Assembly (NCBI GenBank): GCA_018649665.1
Contig: JABIHL010000053.1
Span: forward strand, 1-51,754
Origin: Chloroflexota bacterium
Lineage (GTDB): Bacteria; Chloroflexota; Dehalococcoidia; Lucifugimonadales; Lucifugimonadaceae
DNA: 51,754 nt
Direction: 5' to 3'
Under the pieces are notes generated by a model. That model was not told the DNA's origin, ran no database searches, and saw only the letters and a program-made list of their open reading frames with translations. Shown here one piece after another: positions 32,793 through 43,200 of this stretch (position 1 is its first letter; every line of letters begins with the position of its first letter). The translations under genes were made by a program, and so were the position numbers.

Positions 32793-35363
32793 CTAACTCG
32801 TCAAACTTTCGCCAAAGCGTCCACTCTCGCGCTCTCGCAATGCAACGTTCACGCGAAGCTTCTCTAGCGTCTGCTGAAGCGTCAATTGCCCTTGCGGAAC
32901 CTCGTGATCGTCAAAGAACGCAATCACATCAGCGGCCTGCTCAGGCTTGCTCAGCGAAGTCACACCCGAAAGCATTCGAACGATCGAGTTCGCAGGGAAG
33001 TCCTTGTTGATCTTCTCCCAGTTCGACTTCACAAACTCCCAAGCCCGGAAGCCCTGTTCCTTGTTTCGCATGCAAACAGCCAACAGGTACGGAGCATCCT
33101 GAGTTCGAATCGTGCCATCCAGCGTCATCGCCATAGTTCGATCTATCTCGGCTTCGCCCGGGAACGCCGATAGAGCCGACTGGTATCGTCGTTCTTCCTG
33201 TGGCGTGCTTGGATTGTGGTGCTTGTCCAAGAACACTTCGTACTGTGCCGAATCGCCCTTAGAGGCAACAATGCCTGTCGCAGCGGCGGCAATGTTCGGC
33301 TCAACCGAACCGGCATCGACCAAGTAAGAATCGTGCAAATCGCCAGCGTTCTTAAGCGCAAGGTCATCGTCACCGACGTTAGCCAGCAATCGAATGAACA
33401 AACCGCGTAGTTCGAGATCACGGGATGAGTTGCTGTCGGAAGGCTCCCATCCAAGTCGATCCAAAGCTGGCTGAGCCAAATCACGAACCGCAGCCTTGTA
33501 CTGCAACTTCGCTTCGCCTTCGACCAACTTGTCGAGACCGCTCAAGCAGCCGGAAAGAACCGTCCACACGTCGAGATCAGTCTCAGGCTGGAAGCTTCGA
33601 GCGAAATCCAAGAAGTCGGTAGCCGAAGTACGCCCTGCCATAACCGACGACCATGTGTCATCGACCAATCCGTATCGTTCGATAGGAGTGAGGTTTTCGA
33701 ACATGCTGCCCGAAAGAGCTTTGAGCATCTCAGGCGAGTAGCGAGCCCGGAAGAATCCACTTCCGCCTGCGTTCGCAGTCGCCCACTCTGCTGGCGATTC
33801 CAATGCAATATCGGCCGATTTATCTTCGAGCAAGAACCGAATTTCTTCGACTCCCGAAGCAGTACCAACCTTCAGCACTACTGGAACTGACCAGATCGTG
33901 GTGTCGGCTTCTTCGCCTTCGGTGTACAGGAATCGATCCTGTGAAAGTGAAATCGTCGAGCCATCTTCCGAAATCGAAGCGCTTACCAGCGGGTAGCCCT
34001 TCTGGAAAATCCACGAATCCATAATCCGACGTGCTGGCTGCTGAGTAACGTGCTCAATCGCATCCCACAGGTCGTTGGTTTCGGTGTTTCCGTACTTGTG
34101 CTTGTTCAGGTAGTAGGAAATTCCGTCCTTGAACTCGTCCTCGCCCAAGTACTGCTCGAGCATTCTCAGAACCGATCCGCCTTTTTCGTAGGTCAAAAGA
34201 TCGAACATGCCTTCAGCATCTTCTGGCGAGTTCACTTCGATCTCGATAGGACGTGTGTTCGCAAGTGAGTCGACATCGAACGCCATCGAACGTTCAAGAC
34301 TGAACTGGTTCCATCGGCCCCATTCGGCGTTGAAGTTATCGGAACACATAGTTGCCATGAACGTTGCAAACGCCTCGTTCAACCAAATTCCGTTCCACCA
34401 CTCCATCGTCACGAGGTCGCCAAACCACATGTGAGCGATTTCGTGAGCAATAACGTCGGCGACCCGAAGCAATTCAGGCTCGGTCGAGCGTGACTTGTCG
34501 ACGAGTAGCAGCACTTCTCGGTAGGTAATACAACCGAGGTTTTCCATCGCCCCAAAGGCAAAGTCAGGCACGGCGACCATGTCGAGTTTTTGGCCCGGAT
34601 ATGGAATTCCGTAGTATTTAGAGAAGAACTTCAGGGCGAACGCACCAGCCTCAAGCGAGTAGTCGGTGAGGTGCCCTTTGCCTATCGGGTGAACGATTCG
34701 CAGCGGAACGCCATCGACGTCGACCGGATCGGTAGCTTCGAACGGACCAACGATGAATGCGACCAAGTAAGTCGACATCACCATGGTGTCTTCGAACAAA
34801 ATCGACTTTCGTCCGTCGCCAAGATCGGTAGTTGCAATATCAGGACCGTTCGAAACAGCGAACTCATTTTCTGGAACGACAAGAGTCACGCCAAAAGAAG
34901 CCTTGAACGCAGGTTCGTCGAAGCACGGGAACGCACGTCGAGCGTGGGTGCTCTCGAACTGAGTCGTGGCAATCGTGTGCTCAACGCCATCATCGTCGGT
35001 AAACACCGACCGGTAGAAGCCGTGAAGCAGGTCGTTCAGAACTCCAGTGAACTTGGCAACGATCGTGTACGGCCCGGTGGCAAGTTCTGAGTCGAACCTC
35101 AGAGTCGCCCGCTCCATTTTTTCGTCGTGCTCGATGCCTGAAGCGATCGTCTCGCCGCCAACCGCGTCGAGTACGACTGCTGAAGAAATGATCAGATCAG
35201 CAGAGTTGATCTGGATATTATCGGTTCGCTGACCGACCTCTACTTCGATTTCGACAGTGCCAGCAAACGTGGCTTCATCGAGATTGGGTTCGAGGTTTAT
35301 TCGGTAGTGCGAAGGAACGACGAACGAGGGTAAGCGATGCGGATTAGTCGAGGCGTCTGGCAA
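32793..35363 (-). CDS. pepN: M1 family zinc aminopeptidase
   Basis: The 856-residue enzyme removes N-terminal residues from peptides. The substrate-binding motif GAMEN is at 271-275, and the zinc site is His307-Glu308-x-x-His311 (HEIAH) with Glu330 (WLNEAF). The C-terminal ERAP1-like helical domain (from about 530) is complete. The start is TTG, supported by GGAGAG five to six bases upstream. It is similar in length to eukaryotic and actinobacterial M1 enzymes, and no signal peptide is present. The gene symbol is by family and not by proof of orthology. Confidence 0.93.
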   Translation of the reverse strand: MPDASTNPHRLPSFVVPSHYRINLEPNLDEATFAGTVEIEVEVGQRTDNIQINSADLIISSAVVLDAVGGETIASGIEHDEKMERATLRFDSELATGPYTIVAKFTGVLNDLLHGFYRSVFTDDDGVEHTIATTQFESTHARRAFPCFDEPAFKASFGVTLVVPENEFAVSNGPDIATTDLGDGRKSILFEDTMVMSTYLVAFIVGPFEATDPVDVDGVPLRIVHPIGKGHLTDYSLEAGAFALKFFSKYYGIPYPGQKLDMVAVPDFAFGAMENLGCITYREVLLLVDKSRSTEPELLRVADVIAHEIAHMWFGDLVTMEWWNGIWLNEAFATFMATMCSDNFNAEWGRWNQFSLERSMAFDVDSLANTRPIEIEVNSPEDAEGMFDLLTYEKGGSVLRMLEQYLGEDEFKDGISYYLNKHKYGNTETNDLWDAIEHVTQQPARRIMDSWIFQKGYPLVSASISEDGSTISLSQDRFLYTEGEEADTTIWSVPVVLKVGTASGVEEIRFLLEDKSADIALESPAEWATANAGGSGFFRARYSPEMLKALSGSMFENLTPIERYGLVDDTWSSVMAGRTSATDFLDFARSFQPETDLDVWTVLSGCLSGLDKLVEGEAKLQYKAAVRDLAQPALDRLGWEPSDSNSSRDLELRGLFIRLLANVGDDDLALKNAGDLHDSYLVDAGSVEPNIAAAATGIVASKGDSAQYEVFLDKHHNPSTPQEERRYQSALSAFPGEAEIDRTMAMTLDGTIRTQDAPYLLAVCMRNKEQGFRAWEFVKSNWEKINKDFPANSIVRMLSGVTSLSKPEQAADVIAFFDDHEVPQGQLTLQQTLEKLRVNVALRERESGRFGESLTS

Positions 35364-35445
35364 GTTTCTCTCCGGTTCATAAAAACGTATCTCCGGAGAC
35401 TACCGCGCCAACTAGCCCTGCGCTACTGTTCGCGACTGGTCAAAT

Positions 35446-36675
35446 TCAATCCATATGGAGTAACGAATTGGCCATATTGGCTCGCCAGGCTTCAACCGAT
35501 TCGGGCGTCCATTCGTAAAAGCCCTTGCCGGTCTTCACGCCAAGATCGCCTGATTCGATCTTGTTGAGTAACAGTTGTGGAAGTTTTTGGTCATTGTTGA
35601 GCTCAGTAAATGCGTCAACCAAAGTCGAATGAGTGATCGAACTATTTTCAGAAGTGAATGACCCGAATACACCTGTGGTCGCGAATTGCCGACCAAAGCC
35701 GTCTCGAACCAGTTCGTCAACTTCCGATGCAGTCGCCTCACCGTTCTCAACTGTCGCCATCGCCTCACGCAGCAGCGATACCTGCAATCGATTGCTGATA
35801 AACCCCTGAATTTCAGTACGAACTACCGCGGGTTTCTTGCCAATCAGCTCGTACTCGTCTTTGACCAACGCAACAACACCGCTCGCCGTATCAGGACCCG
35901 TAATAATCTCGATACCCGGCAACAAATGCGGGGGGTTGAAGTAGTGAATGCCAACAACTCGCGACGTGCGATTGGTAACCGAACCATAAGCGCTCGGAAC
36001 AAATGTCGAACTATTCGAAGCGAGTACAGCGTGGTTAGGTGCTGAAGCATCGATATCAGTAAATATCTTCTTCTTTAGTTCGAGATTTTCCGATGCTGCT
36101 TCGATTACAAGGTCAGCATTTTTCACCGATTCGCCCAATTCGGTCGATGAAGAAATACGTGCAAGAGCTTGCTCGATCTGCTCTTCAGAGATGCGACCGA
36201 CAGAGGCGAGTGCGCGTAGTCCCACACGAGCTCTCGATATAGCGTCGCTCAACAAGTTTTCTGAAACATCGTTCAAAAATACCTGCTTGCCGTGAACGGC
36301 CAATTCAAGCGCGATGCCATGCCCTAGTAGTCCTGCACCGACAACGGCAACATTCTGAAATTTTGAATCGGTACTCGAACTTTCACTAGTAACGATTTGA
36401 CCATCGCTCACGCCCGGCACAGCAATCTCTGAAGCCGAAGTTGCCACCGAAATATCAGCGAACAACTCGCCAGCAATAACCTGAACCAGATCCCAACCGA
36501 TCTGCTCCCATATCTCGAACGGACCTCCAACAGACCAACGACGGCCTATCGAGTTAGTAATCACTCTGTCGACATCACCCGCATCAGCGATCCCCGCCTC
36601 AACCAAAGCAACCGACTCGCGATATATCGCCGCCTGCAACTTCAGCGAAATACCTTCGCTAGCTTCAACGTTCAT
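35446..36675 (-). CDS. 3-hydroxyacyl-CoA dehydrogenase-like protein with the C-terminal domain at both ends
   Basis: The 409-residue protein has an unusual domain order. Residues 1-75 match a 3HCDH C-terminal (6PGDH-like) domain: KLQAAIYRESVALVEAG ... DVDRVI ... GGPFEIW. A serine-rich linker then leads to the NAD-binding Rossmann domain from about residue 107 (VAVVGAGLLGHGIALEL), with HYFNPPHLLP, and a second C-terminal domain, FISNRLQVSLLREAMATVENG. The start at 36675 is chosen because AGGACGG lies 11 bases upstream and the preceding frame overlaps another gene. It would oxidise a 3-hydroxyacyl-CoA or related hydroxyacid with NAD. The MR/MLE gene upstream ends 40 bases away. Confidence 0.85.
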   Translation of the reverse strand: MNVEASEGISLKLQAAIYRESVALVEAGIADAGDVDRVITNSIGRRWSVGGPFEIWEQIGWDLVQVIAGELFADISVATSASEIAVPGVSDGQIVTSESSSTDSKFQNVAVVGAGLLGHGIALELAVHGKQVFLNDVSENLLSDAISRARVGLRALASVGRISEEQIEQALARISSSTELGESVKNADLVIEAASENLELKKKIFTDIDASAPNHAVLASNSSTFVPSAYGSVTNRTSRVVGIHYFNPPHLLPGIEIITGPDTASGVVALVKDEYELIGKKPAVVRTEIQGFISNRLQVSLLREAMATVENGEATASEVDELVRDGFGRQFATTGVFGSFTSENSSITHSTLVDAFTELNNDQKLPQLLLNKIESGDLGVKTGKGFYEWTPESVEAWRANMANSLLHMD

Positions 36676-36715
36676 ATGAATCGAATCCGTCCTAAAGAAA
36701 ACGTGCCGCCGGCAC

Positions 36716-37870
36716 TCACACCGAGTAGCCGACTGATCCGTCTTCTCGCATTGGAATGACCTGTAAGTTTCGCGGCTTGTACGGCTGCGACTGGAAGCCC
36801 TCGACTTCCAAATCAATACCGATTCCAACGGCGTCGGGAACTGGGATGTATCCGCCATCACGCTGCCACGCCGAGTTGAACATCGCGTTGAACGGCTGTT
36901 CATCTTCTTTGGAATACTCCTGCGTAAGGAAGTTCGGAATCGACGTATCGAGACCACAAGCCGCAGCGGTCAACACTGGTCCAAGGAAATTATGAGTAAC
37001 GACTGCTGAGTGATACGACTCCGCAATTGCAGCGATTTTCTTCACAGCTGTAAAACCGCCAGCTAGACCAAGATCAGGGCGTGCATATTGGCTTCCGCCC
37101 AGTTCGAACATTTCTCGGAATTCCCAGATCGAATGCATGCGCTCGCCGTTTGCGACCGGAAGTGTCGTTCGCTGAGCGACTTCGGCCTGCGATTTGATCG
37201 AGTCGATCTGCACTGGATCTTCGTAGAACATCGGCTGGAATTCGACCAACTGCTCGGCAAGCGCGATAGCCACCATAGGAGTTAGTTTTCTGTGCATTTC
37301 GAGGATGATGTCGCAATCTAGTCCACCACCCTCTCGCATCGCAGCAACGTTCTCACGAGTGTCGTGAATCAGTCGTGGCAACGTCATCGACTGGAAGCCG
37401 TCAGGAAGCGGATCTGTCTTGATCGCAGTGAAACCCTGGTCAACCGCCTCACGCGCATTCAGCATTAATCCCTGGGACGTTGTTCCCTGATCAGAAGCGT
37501 CAGGTCGAACTCCGCCCATCAACAAGTGAAGGCGAATCTTATTACGAACTTTGCCTCCGAGAAGCTGCCACACCGGAGCATCAAGGTGCTTGCCCTTGAT
37601 GTCCCACAAAGCAATATCAACTGCGCTCACTGCACCCGATAAAACCGAGCCACGGAAAGGCCCCATTCGGTACATGTACTGCCAATGGTGCTCGATATCA
37701 AGTGGGTCTTTGCCGACAAGATAGTCGGCGAACTTCTTCACTACAGCGTCTGTTGCTTCGAGATAACCCCAGCAAGCCGACTGGCCGACGCCAACAAGAC
37801 CGTTGTCTGTGAATATCCTGACGATCTGGCTGTTACCGGCGAGGATCGATTCAACACGTTCGATTTTCAT
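36716..37870 (-). CDS. Mandelate racemase/muconate lactonizing enzyme family protein (galactonate dehydratase-like)
   Basis: A 384-residue enolase-superfamily protein, the third in this window. Its catalytic signature differs from the other two: Lys151-x-Asp153 (AIKTDP), Glu191-x-His193 (LEMHRK), Glu217 (FYEDP), Glu243 (NGERM), Asp266 (RPDLG) and His293 (THNFLGP). A histidine two residues after the first metal ligand and the N-G-E motif are characteristic of D-galactonate and D-mannonate dehydratase branches, which dehydrate sugar acids to 2-keto-3-deoxy acids. The exact substrate is uncertain. It lies upstream of the 3-hydroxyacyl-CoA dehydrogenase-like gene and could be co-transcribed with it. 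Confidence 0.9.
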   Translation of the reverse strand: MKIERVESILAGNSQIVRIFTDNGLVGVGQSACWGYLEATDAVVKKFADYLVGKDPLDIEHHWQYMYRMGPFRGSVLSGAVSAVDIALWDIKGKHLDAPVWQLLGGKVRNKIRLHLLMGGVRPDASDQGTTSQGLMLNAREAVDQGFTAIKTDPLPDGFQSMTLPRLIHDTRENVAAMREGGGLDCDIILEMHRKLTPMVAIALAEQLVEFQPMFYEDPVQIDSIKSQAEVAQRTTLPVANGERMHSIWEFREMFELGGSQYARPDLGLAGGFTAVKKIAAIAESYHSAVVTHNFLGPVLTAAACGLDTSIPNFLTQEYSKEDEQPFNAMFNSAWQRDGGYIPVPDAVGIGIDLEVEGFQSQPYKPRNLQVIPMREDGSVGYSV

Positions 37871-37948
37871 TTTTTACTCTCTAGCGGTTTTTCCACGCTT
37901 CGGACAATTCGGCATGCGGAAGATTCTGTACGGCGACGATCATACTGA

Positions 37949-38668
37949 CTATTTCGACCGAATCTCGGCAATTAGAGCGATTGTTGACTCCATATCGGTG
38001 ACCCGTGGATGAGATTGGTAGTCAGGGTGACCGTTGTATCGATCAATCAAGATAGGTCGAAGCCCAGCTTGTTCTGCTCCAAAAATATCGGATTCAATCT
38101 GATCTCCAACAAAAACTGCCTCGCCTGCTGAGACATCAGCTTTCACAAGCGCAGCTTCAAATATTCGCCTGTCAGGTTTTTCCACCCCCGTTTCGCCCGA
38201 AGTAACTGCGAAATCGACGTGACCAGTCAGGCCCATGTCGTCGCACAATCGTTGGCTGGTCGAGTTCATGTTCGACACTACACCTACGCCCAAACCCGAC
38301 GCTCTTATCCTGTTCAGGCCCTCTATGACGTCAGGAAACAAGGCTATTCGATATTCCTGCTTCCTCACCTCAGACCAAATTTCTCCGGAAAGTGCGAGAT
38401 CAACTTCATGACCCGCTCCCTGAAGCACCAGTTGCTCGAACCTAGCGAAAAACGCCCATTGTTCGTTCCCGTTCATCGTTCGCACGGGTTTGGTCGCATT
38501 TTGGCGAGTCATGAACTCATCTGCCATGTGATACCCAGTGTCGATTCCCGATGCAGTAACTTCTAGCCCAAAGCGCTCAAGGGCCTGAGCCTGTATTTGC
38601 TCTCTCGGAGGATCAAACCCTGCCAGAGTGCCGTACACATCGAACAAAACTGCCTTTAGTTCAGACAT
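37949..38668 (-). CDS. HAD family hydrolase (haloacid dehalogenase-like)
   Basis: The 239-residue protein shows all four HAD motifs: motif I FDVYGTL with Asp10 as nucleophile, motif II VSNMNST, motif III GVEKPDRRIF and motif IV FVGDQIESDIFGA. The Asp-x-Tyr form of motif I is found in 2-haloacid dehalogenases and related phosphatases, with a helical cap inserted after it. It may be a phosphatase of a sugar or nucleotide, or a dehalogenase; sequence alone does not decide. It is 47 bases after comF, same strand. Confidence 0.88.
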   Translation of the reverse strand: MSELKAVLFDVYGTLAGFDPPREQIQAQALERFGLEVTASGIDTGYHMADEFMTRQNATKPVRTMNGNEQWAFFARFEQLVLQGAGHEVDLALSGEIWSEVRKQEYRIALFPDVIEGLNRIRASGLGVGVVSNMNSTSQRLCDDMGLTGHVDFAVTSGETGVEKPDRRIFEAALVKADVSAGEAVFVGDQIESDIFGAEQAGLRPILIDRYNGHPDYQSHPRVTDMESTIALIAEIRSK

Positions 38669-38715
38669 TCATCGCTCACTTCGTAGCTTTGGTCTTTGGA
38701 GCAAATATGTTTCAT

Positions 38716-39438
38716 CTACTTCAATGAACCAATCGGTTGAACGGTCAGCGCACAACCGCCGACCCAACGTGCCCCTGCAGATTTCAACGTGGCAGCTACC
38801 GCATTCAAAGTACTTCCCGTAGTAAACACGTCGTCTACTACCAAAATTCGACGATCTGCAATTACACCGACCGAGTCCAAATCCACTTCGAACGCTCCCG
38901 AAAGAGCACCGCGCCTTGCAACGGCAGTTGGCTGCTCCGACTGTGGAACAGTATTCGTCGAACGAATCAACAAGTCGCCACGATATTCAACACCCAGACT
39001 CTCGGCAAGTTTTTGCGCCAATATCGCCGATTGGTTGTATCCGCGTTCTCGGATGCGTGACTTATGCATCGGCACTGGCACCACGATGTCGAGTTCAGCG
39101 CGGCTCATCTGTTCCGTGTTGAACATTCCGCCCAGCACTGAACCGAGCGCTCTCACATCATCGAACTTGAACGCTCGAACAGCCGATCCCATAGGTGATT
39201 CGTAAAGATACGAACCGTATAGCCGATCGAGCGATGATCCTTCGATTACGCATCGTGTGCAGGTTCCGGGTTTCGCCAGTGGTTCGGCACATTTCTTGCA
39301 AACGTCCTTTGACACAGCAGGAGAGTCAACCAGACAGGCGCTGCACAGCAGTGATCCGTCACGACCGCAATGCACGCAAGTGGGCGGGAAGACCAGATCC
39401 AACGCGCCTGACGCTAATTCTCTTAGTGTTGTTATCAA
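38716..39438 (-). CDS. comF: ComF family phosphoribosyltransferase-like protein
   Basis: The 240-residue protein has a short hydrophobic start, then a zinc-ribbon of cysteine pairs (CVHCG, CSAC, CKKC, CTRC; about residues 21-62) followed by a type I phosphoribosyltransferase domain with the PRPP motif ILVVDDVFTTGST (about 201-213). ComF/GntX proteins are linked to DNA uptake and transformation in several bacteria, but many species with this gene are not known to be competent. It is divergent from hpf, sharing an upstream region of 124 bases. Confidence 0.92.
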   Translation of the reverse strand: MITTLRELASGALDLVFPPTCVHCGRDGSLLCSACLVDSPAVSKDVCKKCAEPLAKPGTCTRCVIEGSSLDRLYGSYLYESPMGSAVRAFKFDDVRALGSVLGGMFNTEQMSRAELDIVVPVPMHKSRIRERGYNQSAILAQKLAESLGVEYRGDLLIRSTNTVPQSEQPTAVARRGALSGAFEVDLDSVGVIADRRILVVDDVFTTGSTLNAVAATLKSAGARWVGGCALTVQPIGSLK

Positions 39439-39553
39439 TTGGGCATCATCAGATAAAAATCACATTCAAAACGTGCCAACAGACCGTAGACTCACTAGAA
39501 TAGCGGAGTACCGGGCTGGTGCCTGGTTAATGAACATATTTCCGGTTCGAATT

Positions 39554-39559
39554 GGGGGA
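39554..39559 (+). promoter_or_regulatory. Ribosome binding site before the preferred hpf start
   Basis: GGGGGA lies three bases before the GTG at 39563. The spacing is short but the G-run is the best site nearby, and the family N-terminus begins exactly at this GTG. An in-frame ATG at 39530 would add 11 residues. Confidence 0.45.
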
Positions 39560-39562
39560 TAC

Positions 39563-40156
39563 GTGGAACTTACAATCACCGCCAACAACACGACTGTAAC
39601 TGAAGCCATCAGGGCATATGCAGAGAAGCGACTCAGCATCCTTGATCGTAGATTCCGTGATCCGGTGCCTGTGTTCCTACAAATACGTAAAGAACAGACC
39701 AAGAAGGAAGAAGATCGATACATAGCTGAAGTAACGATCAGACTGACTCGTGGTGTAATTCGAGGCGAGATGCGGGGCGACTCGCCTTACACCGCCGTCG
39801 ATCACGTTTCCGACACTGTTACTCGGCAAATAAGCCGGTACAAAAATCGCTATTCCGACAAGACACGACGCGCCAGTGAAGGCGGACTCGGTTTAGCAAT
39901 CGCCGAGCAATTAGCGCAAGAGTCAGTATCTGAAGTTGATAATAGTGGCATTACAACTCTCGAACACGGCCAGCTCGTACGAACAAAACGCCACAAGATG
40001 GCATCTGAAACGGTCGAGGACGCAGCCGGTCAAATGGAGCTTCTTGGTCACAATTTCTACGTGTTCCGAAACAAGGAAACCGACGAAATCAACGTGGTGT
40101 ATCGTCGACACGATGAAGACTACGGCCTGATCGTTCCCGAAGACGTGGAAGCCTAG
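39563..40156 (+). CDS. hpf: Long-form ribosome hibernation promoting factor
   Basis: The 197-residue protein has the two domains of long HPF: an N-terminal RaiA/YfiA domain (1-95, ELTITANNTTVTEAIRAYAEKRL) that binds the 30S decoding centre, and a C-terminal dimerisation domain (about 135-190, GQLVRTKRHKM ... FYVFRNKETDEINVVYRRHDEDYGLI) that joins two ribosomes into 100S particles. The GTG at 39563 matches the common HPF N-terminus. A possible -10 box, TAGAAT, is at 39496-39501. It converges with the YYY gene through a strong shared hairpin. Confidence 0.95.
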   Translation: MELTITANNTTVTEAIRAYAEKRLSILDRRFRDPVPVFLQIRKEQTKKEEDRYIAEVTIRLTRGVIRGEMRGDSPYTAVDHVSDTVTRQISRYKNRYSDKTRRASEGGLGLAIAEQLAQESVSEVDNSGITTLEHGQLVRTKRHKMASETVEDAAGQMELLGHNFYVFRNKETDEINVVYRRHDEDYGLIVPEDVEA

Positions 40157-40179
40157 AACAAGCCAAGTTTGCGCAATGG

Positions 40180-40208
40180 AATAAGCCGACTCTAGTAGTC
40201 GGCTTATT
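40180..40208. terminator. Bidirectional hairpin between convergent hpf and the YYY gene
   Basis: AATAAGCCGACT (40180-40191) pairs perfectly over 12 bases with AGTCGGCTTATT (40197-40208), with CTAGT as the loop. T or A residues lie on both flanks, so it can act on both strands. It contains the stop codon of the YYY gene (40204-40206). T-runs are short, so termination strength is uncertain. Confidence 0.75.
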
Positions 40209-43200
40209 TGTTGAAGACGGTGCTTTTACCTGTCGGCGTATATTCGTAGATCACGACCGGTGTATCAATTCCGTCTGCGATCATCTCTGAGGTCGGGTAC
40301 ACCTGGGTAAGCCCGTTGATATCCATCTTCTCGAACTTCACCAACCCATTTTCTGGATACTTCGCCCGTTCCATCTCGCCGATGTAAACGTACTTCACAC
40401 CGTATTTATCGAGAGTAGAAATCGCAGTCTGGCGTAGCGGCGTGTCGAAGAATCTATCGACCTCTACACGACGGTTAGAAACCGTCGAAGCGTAGCCAAC
40501 TCGCTGTTGTCTCTGATGCCAGTCCCAGCCAATAACTGACGGTAGACCGGTGTAGATCGAAACTCGATTGCCCCATCGATACTGATCGCTGAGGCCCTCG
40601 ATAATCACTGGCGAGCCTTCGATATTCTCCTGCATCCACGTTATTGCATCAAAATCGTACTTCAACGTTAGAGGGCCTTCATGGTCGTTATAAGTAACCG
40701 ATTCCATGTACGCCATACCGTCGAGAGCCAGACCGCTGAACTCAAATCTCTCGGAGTTTCTATCTCGGGTTCCAAGAACCGGATAAATCATCACGCCGAT
40801 CACCAATACAGCAAGTCCAGCCATCCAAACGCCACGCGGCGCCCGAACATTGCTGAGTGAAAACTTTCCGGCGACGGCTAGGAACCACAGGAAATAAGCC
40901 GAAGCCATCGCAAGCAGTATCCATGCCTGTAGATAGAACTTGAACACTGTATTCATCCGACCGATGTCGTCTTTTACCGTGAACATATCGACCCCGGCTG
41001 CGAGTGCCATAGCCATCACGACCATGCCAACCGCCACAAGCGAATATCGCGAGCCGGGCATTCGGGAACCGTAAGCGACCACACCTGCGCCAAGGACAGA
41101 AGCACCAACGATAATTACGAATGAGATCGTAGCGAAGCCAGTAAGCGCAAGCGTTGAGACCGATACGGCAACCAGTACGAGCACGATGTGCCATGTCCAA
41201 CCGCTCGCGCCTGATCCCGGAAGTGGAGCACTCGTCACCCTTGCCAAAGCATCGACGAGTTTCTCTCGCCACATAAACACCAACCAGCTCAGAATCACCA
41301 GTAGGAACAACGAGTGGATAACGATGTATCGCCAGAGATCGGTAGTGAACTGGCTTTTTATCACGCCGTTGTTGAACAGTTCGAAATTCGAATGGAACGG
41401 CAGGAATACAACGTGCCCGACAACCGCTACAAATACCGCACTCACGCCACCAGCGACAAGTTTTCCAATGAGGGATTTATTGCTCGCCAACAACTGCCCG
41501 CCGACTAGGAAACCACCTGCTAATAGGAGTTGAGTCGGAAAATCCCAAGCATTAATAGCCCTGAGCGATCCGATCAAGACGCCAATCACGAACAGACCTG
41601 CCAGCGACTCTGCCCAGTGACGCTTTCGACCAATCCTCAGATATGCAGCAATCGTCGCAGCGAACGCCGTTATAGCGATAGGAATCGCAATCAAATGTGC
41701 GTGCAAGTCAGCGAACAAGAACGTGAAGAATGGGAACTCGGTGATCTCGTTACCCGGTGATCCTGGAGCCATCATTCTCGAACTACGCCAGAAATCGAAG
41801 AACCCGAACTGCCCATCTTGAAACAACGTTCGAGAAGCGCCCTCAAGCACTTGCAGCAGACCGTCGATATTCCCGGCAACAGCCACAAATATGACGGCAG
41901 TCAACCCTGCAAATACCGGAGATTTTCGTGACCAGGCAGGGATTCGTCGTGCCCTTAGTGTGAGCTCGGCTAGTCCGCTAACTATGGCGTAGACGCCACC
42001 AATCGTGAACATGAACAACAGTGGAACCGCGAGGTTGTAGGCGACCGATGGAACGATACCCGTGAACCGAATCAACGTAGCGATCATGAACTGACCAAAG
42101 TAGTAGTAGTTCAAATACCCGCCGGCGTACCAAGGATCGTACGGCGGTATCGTCGAAGATTTCACCACGGCGTTCAGGTAAGCGAAGTCCATCGGCTTCT
42201 CGCCACCCTTCCACGGGTGCCAAAGATCGGGATTCGCCGCTCGAATCAGCAAGAACGCAACATACCCAACCAAAAGCAGCAATTCCATCCTGATGAATCG
42301 CCGCTTATTAGAACGCAAATGGTTGATGAGATCGCTGCCTGTCGATCGCATCGCCAAATACGAGACCACACCCAACAGAACCACCGCAAGCAAAACGGCA
42401 AAGAAACTGAACTGCAATACGTTCACGCTCACCAGAAGCCACGCCGTGGTCGCGACTAACACCAATCCCAACGGCTTTGCGAACAAGTAACCGCCGTCTG
42501 GCCACGGCCTGAACACAACGAACGCTATCGGTAGAACGACAAATGCAAATAGCTGTGCTGCCAAATACCAAACAGCCGGAGTAAACCAGTCAGGCATCCA
42601 GCGCAGGAAGGTAATCGAACTCCAAGTACCCCCCGATTGTTGAATCTCAGCGCCTTCTTCCGAAAGCAGTAAACCGACTTCGGGTCTCGAAACCTCTCTC
42701 ATAGCAGGTCCGGTAGCTCCCATTTCGAATTTCAGACGCTGCGCCGAGTAGCCTTCTGTATTTTCGAACACGAACGTTTGCGGATGCTCGTAAACCGAGA
42801 AGCTTTCGTCGGCCCAGCCGAATCCAGCGGTGAATAGTCCGCTAGATGGAGGCTCGAATCCCTCAGGAGGGCCGAAATCCAGTCGTGCGAAAGGATCTTC
42901 GTAGTAGTCGACACCTAATCCGCCGATATAGCGACTTCCTGAATACGCCAGTTCATAACCTAGTTCGCCCGAGAACATCTTCTGATAGAACTCGGAGGTG
43001 ACTGGATACCTATCTGGCAAACGAGGAATTGTTGCGTAAAGACGGTTGCTCAAAAGAACAAAATAATCTGACTTCGCAAGCAAAACGCTGAGCTTGTCGA
43101 ACTTGTTACCGCCTTCGTCGTTATACAACTCAGCCCGCTCGTGCATATCAAGACCGATCACACCAGGAATTCCCTCTTCCCAATGCTCTTGAACTACCTT

